Positions 33,083 to 45,000 of a stretch of DNA of 64,000 nt are shown one piece after another. The position numbers and the translations under genes were made by a program. The stretch is from positions 288,224,200-288,288,199 of the forward strand of contig CM040125.1 of assembly GCA_022559845.1 (NCBI GenBank), in the 5' to 3' direction. Under the pieces are notes generated by a model. The model had not been told where the DNA came from and ran no database searches. It was given only the letters and a program-made list of their open reading frames with translations. The stretch is from Amorphophallus konjac. Lineage: Eukaryota; Streptophyta; Magnoliopsida; Alismatales; Araceae. Each line of letters begins with the position of its first letter. Position 1 is the stretch's first letter.

Positions 33083-36000
33083 GTGACGACCCAGATCCCG
33101 GATACCGGATATACCAGATAGAACTACCGAGTAGACCCGATACCACTTGGAACCCGCGAGGCCTCCCAAGAGCGGTAAAGCTCCGAAGGGATAAAAGGCA
33201 TGTGTAGAGTACATTGAAGCCACAGAGATATAACAGTAAGCAATTAAATTTCATTAGATCAGTTTGCTAAAGTAGCAGAAATAAAATTACTTTTTAATTA
33301 ACAATTTTAATTTAACAATTATACCAGAGTCCAGTCCAAAGGAAAGACAAGCAGTACAGTCAACAGAGAGGAAGGACGTACACTGAGGTCGGGGGAAGCC
33401 CGACGCAAGTACCGCTGGCAGCTACAGACACACCACACCAGGCACCGCGGAAGCAGAACGACGCCACCCACCTGAAAAGCAGGGGTGAGCCTCGTGTCAC
33501 TGGCCCAGTAGGGGTCACGCGGATCCCCACTGACAAACAACGCAGTAACACGGAACAACAGCTAAAACAGCAGTAGTAGTAAAGCAGGAAAACTACCACT
33601 AGAAAGCTGTAAAAGAAAACTAGAACGGAAGGAGTAGAAACAGCTCAAAGAAAAGGGAAAAGCCATACCGAACAAGCGCGGCCGTCAGACTAACCTCGGC
33701 TCCCCAAACTACACCAGGCAGCAACAGGAAGGCGAACTCTGATCTGACAAGGTCAGGAGTCACCGATCTGTCGGGCCTACAAAGACGGGCAAAAAGCCTA
33801 GGAAGAACCTAGACAGACACCGACGCTCTAAAGCATACATGACTCGATTGCCATGCATGCTCTTCTAGACATGAACACACACACACACGACTAGAACATC
33901 GTGCACACGACACAACACTGACCACGGGCAAGACCACGAGAGGGCTAACCCGGAAAGGTCACGACGTGCGAGAAACACGAGTCACGTGTCACGTGACCGA
34001 AGCACCTCCTCACTAGAAGAACAGCCAGCTGCGTCCACTGACGTCTTATGCTGCGCCTACAAGTGTCTCGTCTGCGCTGTCGCCCGAAACATGACAGAGA
34101 CTAAGACACGCTCAGAACTAGAACAGGAACTACAGTAGCGAGTGACTAGACAGGGTAACGCCCGTCGGCGTCAGTCCAACGCCCCTGACCACGTGTGCAC
34201 ACACCGACTCTTGCTGGAGAGCCAGTCCTCTAGCTAGTTTTCCCCACCCAGCAGGACGCCACTATACAGCGGGGGCCCACGGAAACTAGCTTACAAACCG
34301 TATATCAGGAACTACCTTCGCCACCAACTCCCAGGTGGCTCGACACGTCGTAACGTGTCGTAAGGCTACGACTAGTAGAGGCTCACTAGACACAGAGACT
34401 CTAAAACAAGAGTGCTGTAGTACAGACAGGCAAGGAAGCACTGTCACACGTACTACGAAGCACCAAGGCAGCAAGACAACTGCCAATAGACTCAGGACAA
34501 GGTGACTAGACCTACTAACACAACGATCCTTGAGTCTCACAACTCGGAGTCAAGATCATTGTACAACGGCAGAGACATGCCGCCAATCGGTCTAATCCTA
34601 AGCCAGAGGAAACAACCGTAGAAAATGACACAGGGAGACGTGAGGGATCAACGAGACCCTCAGTACACCTGGACACGTAAACTGAGGTAAGACGATACCT
34701 CGAGGCACCTAGAACCATGTCTCGAACTGGACAGAACCGCCGAGACACACAAGGTCACCTGTCAACCACTGGGTCACCCCGGGTTGACCGAAACCGGACA
34801 ATGACGATTCAACAGTAGAAAAGAGAATCCTACTCCAAGCAAGAAAACTCATGGCTACCTCATAACGTAGTCTTAGCCCTCATAGGACGTCAGGAGACAT
34901 CCACAGGACAACAGGCAGACCACAAGGTTAAGCCAAGACATACAAAAATCGAAACGACGAAGAACAAACCTCTGGGCATAAACGACTCTTTATACAGTCG
35001 CCAGGCGAACCAAGCAGCCAAGGAAGTAGCCGCAACGCACACAGAGACAAGAATACCGGCAGTCGTGGGTAGAGCCACGAGACGACTGTAGAGATCAAGG
35101 ATATGACCACTAGGATCAGTCAACTCTAGCTGACCTGCCCGATAAACCACCCAGCGGTCTATAGAAGACACACGGCACGGACTAGCTAACCGTCCTATGA
35201 CACACACACAGATAGATGGACACAGATCAGGCCATCACGGCCAGAAGATACAACCATGGACTCAACTCACTGGGCGGTCACAAAGGGGCCGCTCAATGAG
35301 CTGAATGGTTCGAACATGGCCGCTCAATCGAACAGAACGGTTTAAACGGAATCGCTCAACGGGATAGACCTCAAGGTACTGAAAGACTGAACGGCTAGGG
35401 CTGGACCGCCCCAAGACATAGAGCGGTTAAGGGAAAGCCGCTCAAGCCAACCGACCTACTACAGTACTCGGTCAGACGACGGTCAGAACGGTCTAGGGAC
35501 AGACCGCTCAACGCACAGGACGGCTAAGGGAGAACCGCCCCATGAACCGCCTTAAAATGTTGACCCAAGGTCAACAGTGCTAAGCGGTCAAGACCTGGCC
35601 GCTCAACACCACAGGAAAAACAGAACGGCTGGGAACCAGCCACTCAAGTGGACTGGACGGCTCACACCTGGCAGCGCCATCCACTGGGCGGTCTGTCGTG
35701 CGACCGCGCAAATGCCCACCGACTCACTCTAAACAGTCCAAAACCAGCCGCCCTAAGCCCAACGTGGTTAATGTTAAACTGCGTAGGCGTCACGACGAGC
35801 AAACCACAGGATCGACCCGATCGTGGCCTTTCCACGCCCCGTTCGTTCCGAAACGAACGGGATACATCCATAACGATGATATACAACACTTAGACTCCAA
35901 CGAGAGTCGAATCGGCCAAGAAACAGCGAGAAACAGACGATTTCTTCAAATCGACCCAAATGGAATCATCGGACTTCCCGGGCTCCTAACGGTCCCGAAT

Positions 36001-36535
36001 GACCGCCAATCGACACGAAATCAGTGACCATAGAACGCGGACGTTCCAGGGAGTCCATTGACACTAACTGATCTAAAAACCGTCGCCATTTTCTGCCGAA
36101 CCCTGCGAACTCCCAAAACCACGGTTTTACCTAAATGAGCCCAAACTCGCCCGTTCTAGCACCGAACAACGTGAAACTGTAGGGAAAACGTGCAGGAGAA
36201 GTAGGTGATCCGTCTCCCTACCTCCACCGAAGAAACCGTGTGCCGAAGCGACTAATCCGTGCCAAAAATGCCAAAACACGAACCGCGCCAATCTGGGAAT
36301 CCACCGAGGGATCGCGCCACACCACACTCAAACCGTCGCTCCATCCCGCATCCCGATCACTCCATCGCGTCCCCGCCTCGGCCAGCTCTCCACGGTCGCG
36401 CGCCCCACATCGAATGGTCCTAAGACGAGAGAGAATGAGAGAGAGAAAGAGATGAGAGAAATGAGGGAGGAGAGAGGGTGAAGAAGAAATAAATAAAGAC
36501 CTAATAAGAATCCAATAAGGATCCAGGACATTACA
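33083..36535 (-). repeat. Right (5') LTR of element B
   Basis: The LTR is 3453 bp, the copy of 27581-31032 with scattered substitutions, mostly transitions. It starts TGTGACGACCC and ends GGACATTACA. Confidence 0.93.
35273..35712 (-). promoter_or_regulatory. GCGGTC/GACCGC dyad array in B right LTR
   Basis: The same units and order as 29769-30215 are present. Several arms have single changes (for example AATGGTTC for AACGGTCC and GGAATCGC for GGAACCGC). Confidence 0.75.
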
Positions 36536-36540
36536 CTGTT

Positions 36541-37120
36541 CATCCAAACAACACATGAATTCTCCTTCAACCAACCAAACAAAATAACTTACCATTTTGT
36601 TGGTCCATATGCCTGTAAATATCCACTTGGAAGATATCCAATGTGGTCTATATGTTCATTCCATTCTATACACCTGTCACAATACATACTGGAAGTTAGT
36701 CTTCCACATCATTCAAGTTCTAGAAATTGAAATCTATCTTTCATGATTCACTCAATTTTACACTTGAGAACCTACACATCCGTTAAGTGAATTAAATGAA
36801 TCAACCATAATCTAAATCGACCAAAAGCACAATAAGGTGATTCCATGAATTGGTTTGAATCACTCCTTGTCTTTATCTCTCCCTGTGCAACATGCAAGGC
36901 AATGTCAATCTAATTCAGCACATAATTCATGAATTTAAAAGGTATCTCATTCAACAATTGCAAAGGTATGGAAATGAACTCCATTCAGCCATGAAGAGAT
37001 TAAAGCATATCATACCTCATCCACAAATCACATATGCATTTAATTACATGGAACCCAATCTCATGGTATTTAGTTCATCATCCAAATTCCTTAATACATT
37101 GTTATGCACGGGGTTCAACA
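36541..37120 (-). repeat. Right (5') LTR of element A, second part
   Basis: The sequence resumes CATCCAAACAACACA after element B, collinear with 19067-19645, and ends GGGTTCAACA at 37120. Confidence 0.93.
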
Positions 37121-37125
37121 GTCTA

Positions 37126-38216
37126 ATTGATTATCTAGAATCTGTCACATTATTCCAAAGATACCTAAGTAATTTTGAGAGTTAAAGAATGTACTGTTAT
37201 GCTACCGGTCTACCGCCATAGCATAATGTACCTTAAATTTTTCTTTGATATCTTATGTCAACTTTGGTACGTTCTATACCATTGGTTACTTGATCATGAA
37301 ACTTGTTATTTAGAATTGAGTTATTGGCCGTACTTTCTTGTTATACTCGTGAAAGTGGCTTGATTTATACGTGAAGATGCAGTTCGGGTGCTGATTGTGT
37401 CCGAGTGATCTATTCTAGTCACTTTGATTGATTGTGGAAAACATACTATAAACCTTGGGGTATGATGCTACTGGCGTCGCATTGCGCTGGGAGTACTTTC
37501 TTTATAAATAAGTGAAATTCACGCGGAATCTAAGTGACTATCTCATGATTGAATTGCTACATGTTTGTTACATGACATTCTAGTGCATAACCTTTATGGT
37601 CATGAAAAGTGAAAAGTGAAAGTGAAAGTGTGTTCTTGATGCATGCAAGCATATTCTTGTTCGTGAAAGGCCAAGTGACGTTCTTGTTATATTCAACTTG
37701 ATCTTGTTCATATATCATTTCTCATCATCTATCATGATCTTATCGTCACTTGCTTTATTCACATGTTTTATCGTATTTGCATGATTTATCTTATTCTCTA
37801 GAGCCAAAATGTTAATGACTTAAATATTGCCTTCATGTTGATACGAAGATTTCTACTAGGCAAGTGTGCTCATTACCCTACTTTCCAATCTTTTTCAGAA
37901 AATTCTAGCGGGTTAGATTCAGATTTCTCAAGTGATAGATCCGAGAGTGATTGATGGTTCGAGAGAAGCCATAGTTAGTCTAGTCAAGAGTCAAATATGT
38001 AATTTTCACATTATTGAGTCCAGTTAGTCAACCAGTCAAGATCATGTACTAGATGATTATTATCAATAAAAGTTAGATTTTTGATCAATTATAGTTTCCA
38101 TTCATCTTATGTGTGAATGATTTGCGCTCTGATTATTATTGTCACTTGAGACTTCTCTTGCCTGCTGTTCACGTTCCCGAATATCTTCCGTTGTAATAAA
38201 ATCTCGGGGCGTGACA
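37126..38216 (+). repeat. Tekay-type LTR C1, right part (plus orientation)
   Basis: This part matches the reverse complement of 38706-39770. Shared words include TTGGTACGTTCTAT, GAAACTTGTT(A/G)TTT(A/G)GAATT, TATTGGCCG, GGCGTCGCATT(G/A)CGCTGGGAGTA and CTTCATGTTGAT. A TATAAAT at 37503-37509 matches the TATA of element C. It ends CTCGGGGCGTGACA, the Tekay-type LTR terminus. With 15830-17401 it forms one LTR split by element A. No internal region was found on either side, so it may be a solo or truncated LTR. Confidence 0.8.
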
Positions 38217-38705
38217 GCGGTAAACTGAGACACTCACAAAGAACCAAGGAACTACAGTAATGAGTGACTAGTCAGGGTCACGCCCGTTGATGCTCGTCCA
38301 ACCGCCCCTGACCACGTGTGCACACACAAGCCCAATGCCTTGAGCCAGGCCTCTAGCTAGTTTCCCCCCTAGTAGGACGCTACCACAAAGCAAGGGGCCC
38401 CACAGAAACTAGCCTAAAAATTGTCTGTCGGGAACTGCCCCGCCACCACTCCCAGGTGGGTCGACACACAGGAAAGTGTCGTCAGGCTACGACTAGTGGA
38501 GGCTCACTAGACACAGAGACTCCAAAACAGCAAACACCAAAGTACAGACATGGTAAGCACACATTGTCGCACGTACTACGAAGCATAATGTAATACACCA
38601 CGGCAACCAGACTCAGGACAGTCAACTAGACCTACTGACACAACGATTCTTGAGTCACAAGACTCGGGTCAAGATCGTCGCACATCACAGCACACGCTGT
38701 TAATC
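38217..38705. repeat. Fragment of a B-family LTR
   Basis: This is collinear with about 28610-29070 of the B LTR. Shared words include GAGTGACTAG(T/A)CAGGGT, CCCCTGACCACGTGTGCACACA, GGCTACGACTAGTGGAGGC and ACAACGAT(T/C)CTTGAGTC. It is more diverged than the two B LTRs are from each other, so it is an older copy. It ends at the C LTR start, with candidate target duplication TAATC (38701-38705). Confidence 0.75.
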
Positions 38706-39391
38706 TATCATGCCCCGAGCTTTTTAATATAGCGGAAGGAATTCTGAGAACGTGAATAGCCGACATGGTAAGCCTCTCGCAAGCAAGTAATCAGAGCGCA
38801 AGATAATCACATAAAAGTAATTGCACAAGTATATTTCTTTTCAAAATTCTAACTTTACTTCATTAATAGAATAATCCAATTACATAAGATCATCACTACG
38901 ACTCAAGAAATCAAAGATTACATCTGACTCGACTAAACACTTCACAACTAGGTCTTCTCTTGATCCATTCGACCTTCAATCGCTCTTGGACCCGCTACTA
39001 GCATAATTCGAATCCGATCCACTAGTACTTCTTGAAAAGACAAGAAAATAGATATGAGCACACATGCCCAGTAGGTATCTTTGCATCAACATGAAGGCAA
39101 TATTTATGTGATTAATGCTTTAGCTCTAGATCTTAAGGTAAAAATAAGAACGCGATAAACAAGCGATATAAACCAAGACAGCCAATAAATCATGAAATAA
39201 CTGAGCAAGTAGATGTGAGTATAGACCATGAACAAGCAAGATTTAATCATGTAGATATACTTCTAGCCTTTCACGAACAAGAAAGTACGAGCATGTATCT
39301 AGAAAGTATTTTACACAGCCTTGTAAAGGCTATGTACTAGAAAGTCATTAACAAGCATGTAATTTCATAACGAGCCTCATGAATTTCACTC

Positions 39392-39398
39392 ATTTATA
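39392..39398 (-). promoter_or_regulatory. TATA box of C left LTR
   Basis: The minus-strand TATAAAT is kept in the right LTR (47313-47319) and in LTR C1 (37503-37509). It lies about 530 bp downstream of the dyads. Confidence 0.5.
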
Positions 39399-39927
39399 AG
39401 AGAAAGTACTCCCAGCGTAATGCGACGCCGGTATCATCGTACCCCATGGTTTATAGCACGTTTCCGACCATCGGCCGTGAGGACTAGCATGGAGCCCTTG
39501 GACACAATCCGTGCCCGGTCTTGCATCTTCAAGTTATAAATCCAGCTACTTCTACGAGATATAACAATAATGTCGGCCAATAACTTAATTCCAAACAACA
39601 AGTTTCTTGACCAAGTAACCAAAGCATAGAACGTACCAAAATTGATATGAGATATCAAAGAAGAATTAAAAGAATATTTTACTCTGATGGCATTTCGGCA
39701 GCATAACAATATATTCATTAAGTTTCATATCTTAATATTGACTTGTTAAACATGTGTTGAGACACCAGATAATCCGAAGACCATCTAGGAACTCAAGAAA
39801 ACCAACCCCAAAGGTCAAATCTCGGGTTAGACAGGTTTATAGATAAAGCGATCGTTTACTGGACCATTTCATGACTAGAGTCTACGCATGAAAAAGAAGT
39901 GTCGACGTAGGGAAAACTTTCTGGAGC

Positions 39928-39990
39928 TTTGCGGTCTAGTGAATGGCCGCTTGGTGCCTTTTAACGGTCGTCCATATGGCCGCTAAGGTC
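39928..39990 (-). promoter_or_regulatory. GCGGTC dyads in C left LTR
   Basis: There are two units, GCGGTCTAGTGAATGGCCGC and AACGGTCGTCCATATGGCCG. The right LTR has these (47884-47945) plus extra units at 47768-47820. Confidence 0.65.
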
Positions 39991-40042
39991 CAGAATACAT
40001 AAAACACCAATAAAGTGCTTTCTAGACAATTGGCTTTGATGG

Positions 40043-40147
40043 TACAACCAGCTCGACGTCCTAGTAGGAATCCCAGGTTCGCGGAGTCTTACGGAGGCCT
40101 TGAAACATAATACCCTAGTCCGACAGAAGGAATATCCGGCGGAGAGG
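40043..40147 (-). promoter_or_regulatory. Conserved block (copy in C left LTR)
   Basis: The block starts GGTACAACCAGCTCGACG, contains GGAATCCCAGGTTCGCGGAG and CTTACGGAGGCC, and ends GGAATATCCGGCGGAGAGG. The same order is seen in the F leader and in LTR C1. Confidence 0.6.
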
Positions 40148-41952
40148 TTCATAAGTCCAAGAAAGTGTGCCTATAAGTGTGAAGTGTAACTAATGGTCAC
40201 ATACCGGAGTATATGCCATGTACTTAAGAAAATGACTCATAGACGAGAAAGGATCGTGATAAAATAGCGATCAAATTAAAACTAGACAAGTCATGAACCA
40301 TGTGAAACATAATGTAATTATAAAAGTATATGGTTTTGGCATGAATTTAACATAAGTTTAAAATAATCCCAACGTGTATAAGGAACATGAAATCAACTAG
40401 GATGATTGATTAACATATCCAAGTACAAGAATACAACATTTAAAACAGGTGTAAAACCTAATTAGCTAAGCTTATCATATGATAGTTAGGGCTATTCTGT
40501 ATTATGTCTCGGATTAACATAAACACAGAACTCAAGAAATGTAAATGGTCGTGTGAGGATAATTTTATCGGGCCTAGCGGTCTTTCGCAGGGCCGCTAGT
40601 AATATCAGGTGGTCTTCAGGAAGACCATTTCTTCCTGTCTGCTGAAAACAGTAATGAAACTGAAATATATACTAAGCTAAGGCCATTTGATGCATAGTAA
40701 AACATGATAATAGATAAATATGGCCTAATAACACCATATTAGGACATGGAGATGCATGGGTTGAATTAAATAAGATGAAATGATCATTTTCTCACTTAAA
40801 GGTAAGGTTCATGCATGTTATGTAATCCTAGATGCATAGTCAAGATAAAACATCAAATACTCTGTGTAGAAACCATGAAATTGACTGCAAGAAGAGGGCT
40901 TTTATTCCTAAGATCATGTGTAAGCCATTCATGAGATAACCTACCTCTGATCTGAGCTTTAATCGTTGAGTTTAAGGCTGGAAGTCAACCCTAATTTCTG
41001 CTCGTTCAGAACTGACCCAGCAACTTCACGCCCCTCTAACTCTGATCCTCTTCACCTAAAGCCACGAAATTTTGAGGGTAAGAAAATGGTACTAAAAGGA
41101 ACAAATAAATTTAAAAAACCCCTATATAATTACCTTGTTTAGGGCTTCTGACTTGCTGATCAATCTGGCCCGGTCGCACAGGTTCCTGGGTTGCTTGTAC
41201 CGAACCAGCGACTTTGGATGCCTCTATCTCCTCGTGGGCTGGATCTCCTAGAATGAAATTTTGAGGGAAATCAGACCTTAGTATTATAAACATAGCCTTC
41301 TAAAGAATCTACCTCAAATAATGCTTCCTTACCTTAGTTCCATGTGAGCCAAAAGTAAGGGTCGCATAGGTTGGTTTTGGGTCTATTTATAGGTTTAACT
41401 AGGGTTTCCGTGGATTGGAACGAACATAGAGTCTGAATTAGGGTTCCAATTCGATCCTTAAGCCTTCTAGACTCATCTATCTATGAGATAGTATCGATCC
41501 TAGGTGATTTAGATGCCAAAGTTCCCATCTTTTTATGCCTTCTTCCATTCACGGAATCTGCAGGTAGTAGCGGTCTAGTCTAGACCATTTTCAATCCCCA
41601 AGCGGTCGCTCGATAGACCTTTTTTGGCTTTAGGCGTCGAGTTTGAAATATTTCAAACTCTTTGTCATATATCCGTTGATTTATCCGACAATTAGTATAT
41701 TTATCCCCTAAATTTCGTAGATAGCCTATTTTAAGCTTCTAGAATGTGGGCCAAACCTTGTGGGCTTGGTTTTGGGCCACTTTGGTCTTATTTAAAAGGC
41801 CAGGTTAATTAATAAATATTGGGCCTTATTATTTGATTTTAATTTAGCCCAAATTCTTTTATTACTCCATTTTATCTTTAGAAAATCATAGAAACTATAT
41901 ATAAATTCTAAAAAATTCTAAAATTTTATATACAAATTTTTGGGATATTACA

Positions 41953-41968
41953 CCCTCCCCCACTTAAG
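41953..41968 (-). other. Polypurine tract of element C
   Basis: The minus strand reads CTTAAGTGGGGGAGGG, directly followed by the LTR start TGTAATATCCC. It lies about 35 bp after the end of the gag-pol frame. Confidence 0.88.
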
Positions 41969-42001
41969 AGAATTTGGTCCCCAAATTCCAATACATAGGC
42001 T

Positions 42002-45000
42002 TTAAAGGAGAGTGTATTTACATTCAAATAGATCGGGAAACCTCTTGCGCATGGCTTCCTCCGTCTCCCATGTTGCTTCATGTGGGTAAGATTTGGTCCA
42101 CTATATTTTGACCATGGGAATGATTTTATTCCGAAGTTGACGTACCTCTTGTTCAATTATTTTGATTGGCTTTAGCTTATACGTCAAATCCTTTTGGATC
42201 TCCAGATTGTCATAAGGGATAACGTGGAACAGATCGTAGACATATTTCTTTAACATAGAGACATGGAATACATCATGAACTCCTACGAACTGTAGAGGTA
42301 ATGCTAGACGATAAGCCACCTCTCCAACCCTTTCAAGAATTTCAAAAGGGCCAATGAATCTTGGTATAAGCTTGCCTTTGATGCCGAACCTTCGAATACC
42401 TCGACCTGAAGAGACCTTCAGAAATACATGGTCGCCTACTTGGAATTCCAAGTCACGCCTTCGATTATCGGCATATGATTTCTGTCTATCTTGAGCCCTC
42501 TTGAGTCTTTCTCGAATTAGCTTAACTTTCTCGGTAGTATCCCTTATCAATTCTGGGCCTAGAAGTTGTCTTTCCACAACTTCACTCCAGTAGATAGGTG
42601 AGCGACAGCTTCTTCCATATAGTGACTCAAATGGTGCCATTTGAATGCTAGTTTGATAACTATTATTGTAGGCAAATTCCACTAGAAGTAAATGGTCGTG
42701 CCAGCTTCCACCGAAGTCTATAACACATACTCTTAGCATATCTTCTACTACTTGATTGGTTCTTTTAGTTTGTCCATCAGTTGGCGGATGAAACATAGTG
42801 TTAAAATTCAATCGGGTCCCCAAAGAATGTTGCAGACCCTTCTAGAATTGTGAAGTAAATCATGGATCTCGATCGGAAATAATAGTGACAGGGACACCAT
42901 GTAACTTAACAATCTCTTTCATGTATAAGGCAGCCAAGATATCTATAGACCATCAGCTTTTAATAGGTAGAAAATGAGCTGATTTTGTTAAACGGTCTAT
43001 GATCACCCATATTCCATCATGTCCACCTCTTAATTTAGGTAGTCCCATGATAAAGTCCATCCCTATGCTATCCCATTTCCATTCCGAAATTTCCAAGGGA
43101 TGTAGTTTTCTAGCAGGCCTTTGATGTTCTACCTTAATCTGTTGACAACTGAGGCAACGTGACACATAGTCTGCTACTTCCCTTTTCATATTGGGCCACC
43201 AATAATTCCTTTTGAGGTCTTGATAGATCTTGGTAGCACCAGGGTAAATGGCGTACTTAGATTTATGAGCTTCTTCTAGGATCAATTTCTTAGTATCCAC
43301 ATGATCTGGTATACAAACTCGTCTCTTGAATAACAATCTTCCATCATTTGCAATAGAAAAGTCTGGCCGTTGCTCCATATTGGCTTTGATCTCCAATAAC
43401 ACTTGGTCATTATTTTGGAGTTTGACTAGGTTTGTTATTAATGTGGGTTGTGTCCAGATATTGGCTATGAAGCAATCCTCTTTCTTCTTCATATTAATAT
43501 CTAAATTCAACTGAGCAAATTTAGAAATAAGATTAGTCATACCTTTCATGAGACTTGATAGCTTCCCCATCGATTTCCTGCTGAGCGCATCGGCAACAGC
43601 ATTTGCCTTGCCAGGATGATATTGGATAGCAAAATCAAAGTCCTTAAGGTACTCTAACCATCGCCTTTGCCTCATATTTAGCTCTTTCTGAGAGAATAGA
43701 TATTTTAAGCTCTTATGGTCCAAATAGACCGTGAATTTCTCTCCATAAAGGTAGTGATGCCAAATCTTCAAGGTAAATATAACAGCAGCAAACTCTAGAT
43801 CCTGAACAGGGTAATTTTCCTCATGTCGCTTTAACTGTCTTGAAGCATAGCAAATCACCTTGCCATTTTGCATGAGTACACAACCTAGACCAACGCCAGA
43901 TGCATCGGTATAAACTTCAAAATTGCCACCTTCTACGGGTAATGCCAGTATAGGTGCCGTGGTGAGATGCTCTTTAAGGGCTAAGAAAATTTCTTTGCAT
44001 TCCTTTGTCCACTCGAAAGGATTCTCCTTCCTGGTGAGTCTTGTTAAAGGAGCGGCGATTTTGGAGAAATCCTTGATAAATCACCTATAATAACCAGCCA
44101 GGACAATGAAACTTCAAACTTCGGATATGGTGTTTGGTCGGCTCTAGTTCTTAACCGCTTCAACTTTAGAAGGATCTACTGTAATGCCTTCTTTAGAAAT
44201 AATATGGCCAAGGAAAGAGACTTCCTTAAGCCAAAATTCACATTTGATTAACTTAGCATAATGTTGGTGTTCCCGCAAGGTTTGCAAGGCAACCCTTAGA
44301 TGTTCCTCATGTTCCTCCTTTATCTTTGAATAGATTAGAATGTCATCAATAAATATGACTACAAATTGGTCAAGATAAGGCCAGAACACATTATTCATTA
44401 ATTGCATTAATGCAGCAGGTGCATTAGTTAAACCAAACGGCATAACCACAAATTCATAATGTCCGTATCGCCTTCGGAAAGTAGTCTTGTGAATATCTTC
44501 ATCCTTGATCCTCAGTTGATGATAGCCTGACCTGAGGTCAATCTTGGAGAAGTACTCCACGCTAGAGAGTTGGTCAAACAGCTCATCAATACGCGGCAGT
44601 GGATATTTGTTTTTGATGGTGAGTTGATTCAACTGCTGGTAGTCAATGCATAATCTGAGGGAACCGTCCTTCTTCTTGACAAATAAGACTAGCGCACCCC
44701 AAGGGGATGTGCTAGGTCGAATGAAGCCTTTTTCTAACAGCTCATGAAGTTGCTTCTTTAGTTCCTTCAGTTCCGTGGAGGACATCCTGTAAGGAGCTAT
44801 TGACACTGGTGCTGCTCCAGGTGTGAGTTCAATGGTGAAGTTAACCTCCCTTTCGGGCGGTAAGCTAGGTAACTTGGAAGGGAAAATATCAAGAAATTCC
44901 TTAACTATGGGGATTTCTTCTATCTGAATTTCCTTAGACTCGGTAACTACTACGGAGGTAAGAAAAGCTTCACTTCCTTGCGAAATGAGTTTGAAAGCGT

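Larger units (their letters stand above)
27581..36535 (-). mobile_element. Element B: non-coding LTR retrotransposon (LARD-like) nested in A
   Basis: LTRs of 3.45 kb (27581-31032, 33083-36535) start TGTGACGACCC and end CCAGGACATTACA. The minus-strand primer site abuts the right LTR and a minus-strand purine tract abuts the left LTR. The target duplication is CTATT (27576-27580) and CTGTT (36536-36540). The intact site in A's left LTR has CTGTT, so the left copy mutated G to A. The internal region is only 2050 bp and encodes nothing recognisable, so the element depends wholly on other elements. A related LTR fragment lies at 38217-38705. Confidence 0.93.
17402..37120 (-). mobile_element. Element A: non-autonomous Sirevirus-like element with gag and ORF2
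   Basis: LTRs at 17402-19645 and 25917-27580 plus 36541-37120 start TGTTGGGTCCCA and end GGGTTCAACA. The right one is split by element B. The primer site and spacer (25903-25916) precede the right LTR, so the element is on the minus strand. Flanks GTCCA (17397-17401) and GTCTA (37121-37125) form a 5-bp duplication with one change. The purine tract next to the left LTR, AAAAAGGGGAAGAT, and a second similar tract inside are Sirevirus hallmarks. Gag is at 24083-25846 and ORF2 at 20210-21414. No protease, integrase or reverse transcriptase can be found in the 11 kb of A itself. Confidence 0.9.
38706..41952 (-). repeat. Left (3') LTR of element C
   Basis: The LTR is 3247 bp. The outer end reads TATCATGCCCCGAG where C1 has the complement of TGTCACGCCCCGAG, which is two transitions. 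The inner end is GGGATATTACA. It contains TATAAAT (39392-39398, minus), dyads at 39928-39990, the conserved block 40043-40147, and TGGGCC words at 41740-41835. Confidence 0.92.

Noticed and set aside
37126..38216. C1 as a complete element with its own internal region
   Set aside because: Only LTR-like sequence homologous to C LTRs was found on both sides of element A. No primer site or coding region belongs to it, so it is treated as a solo or truncated LTR.
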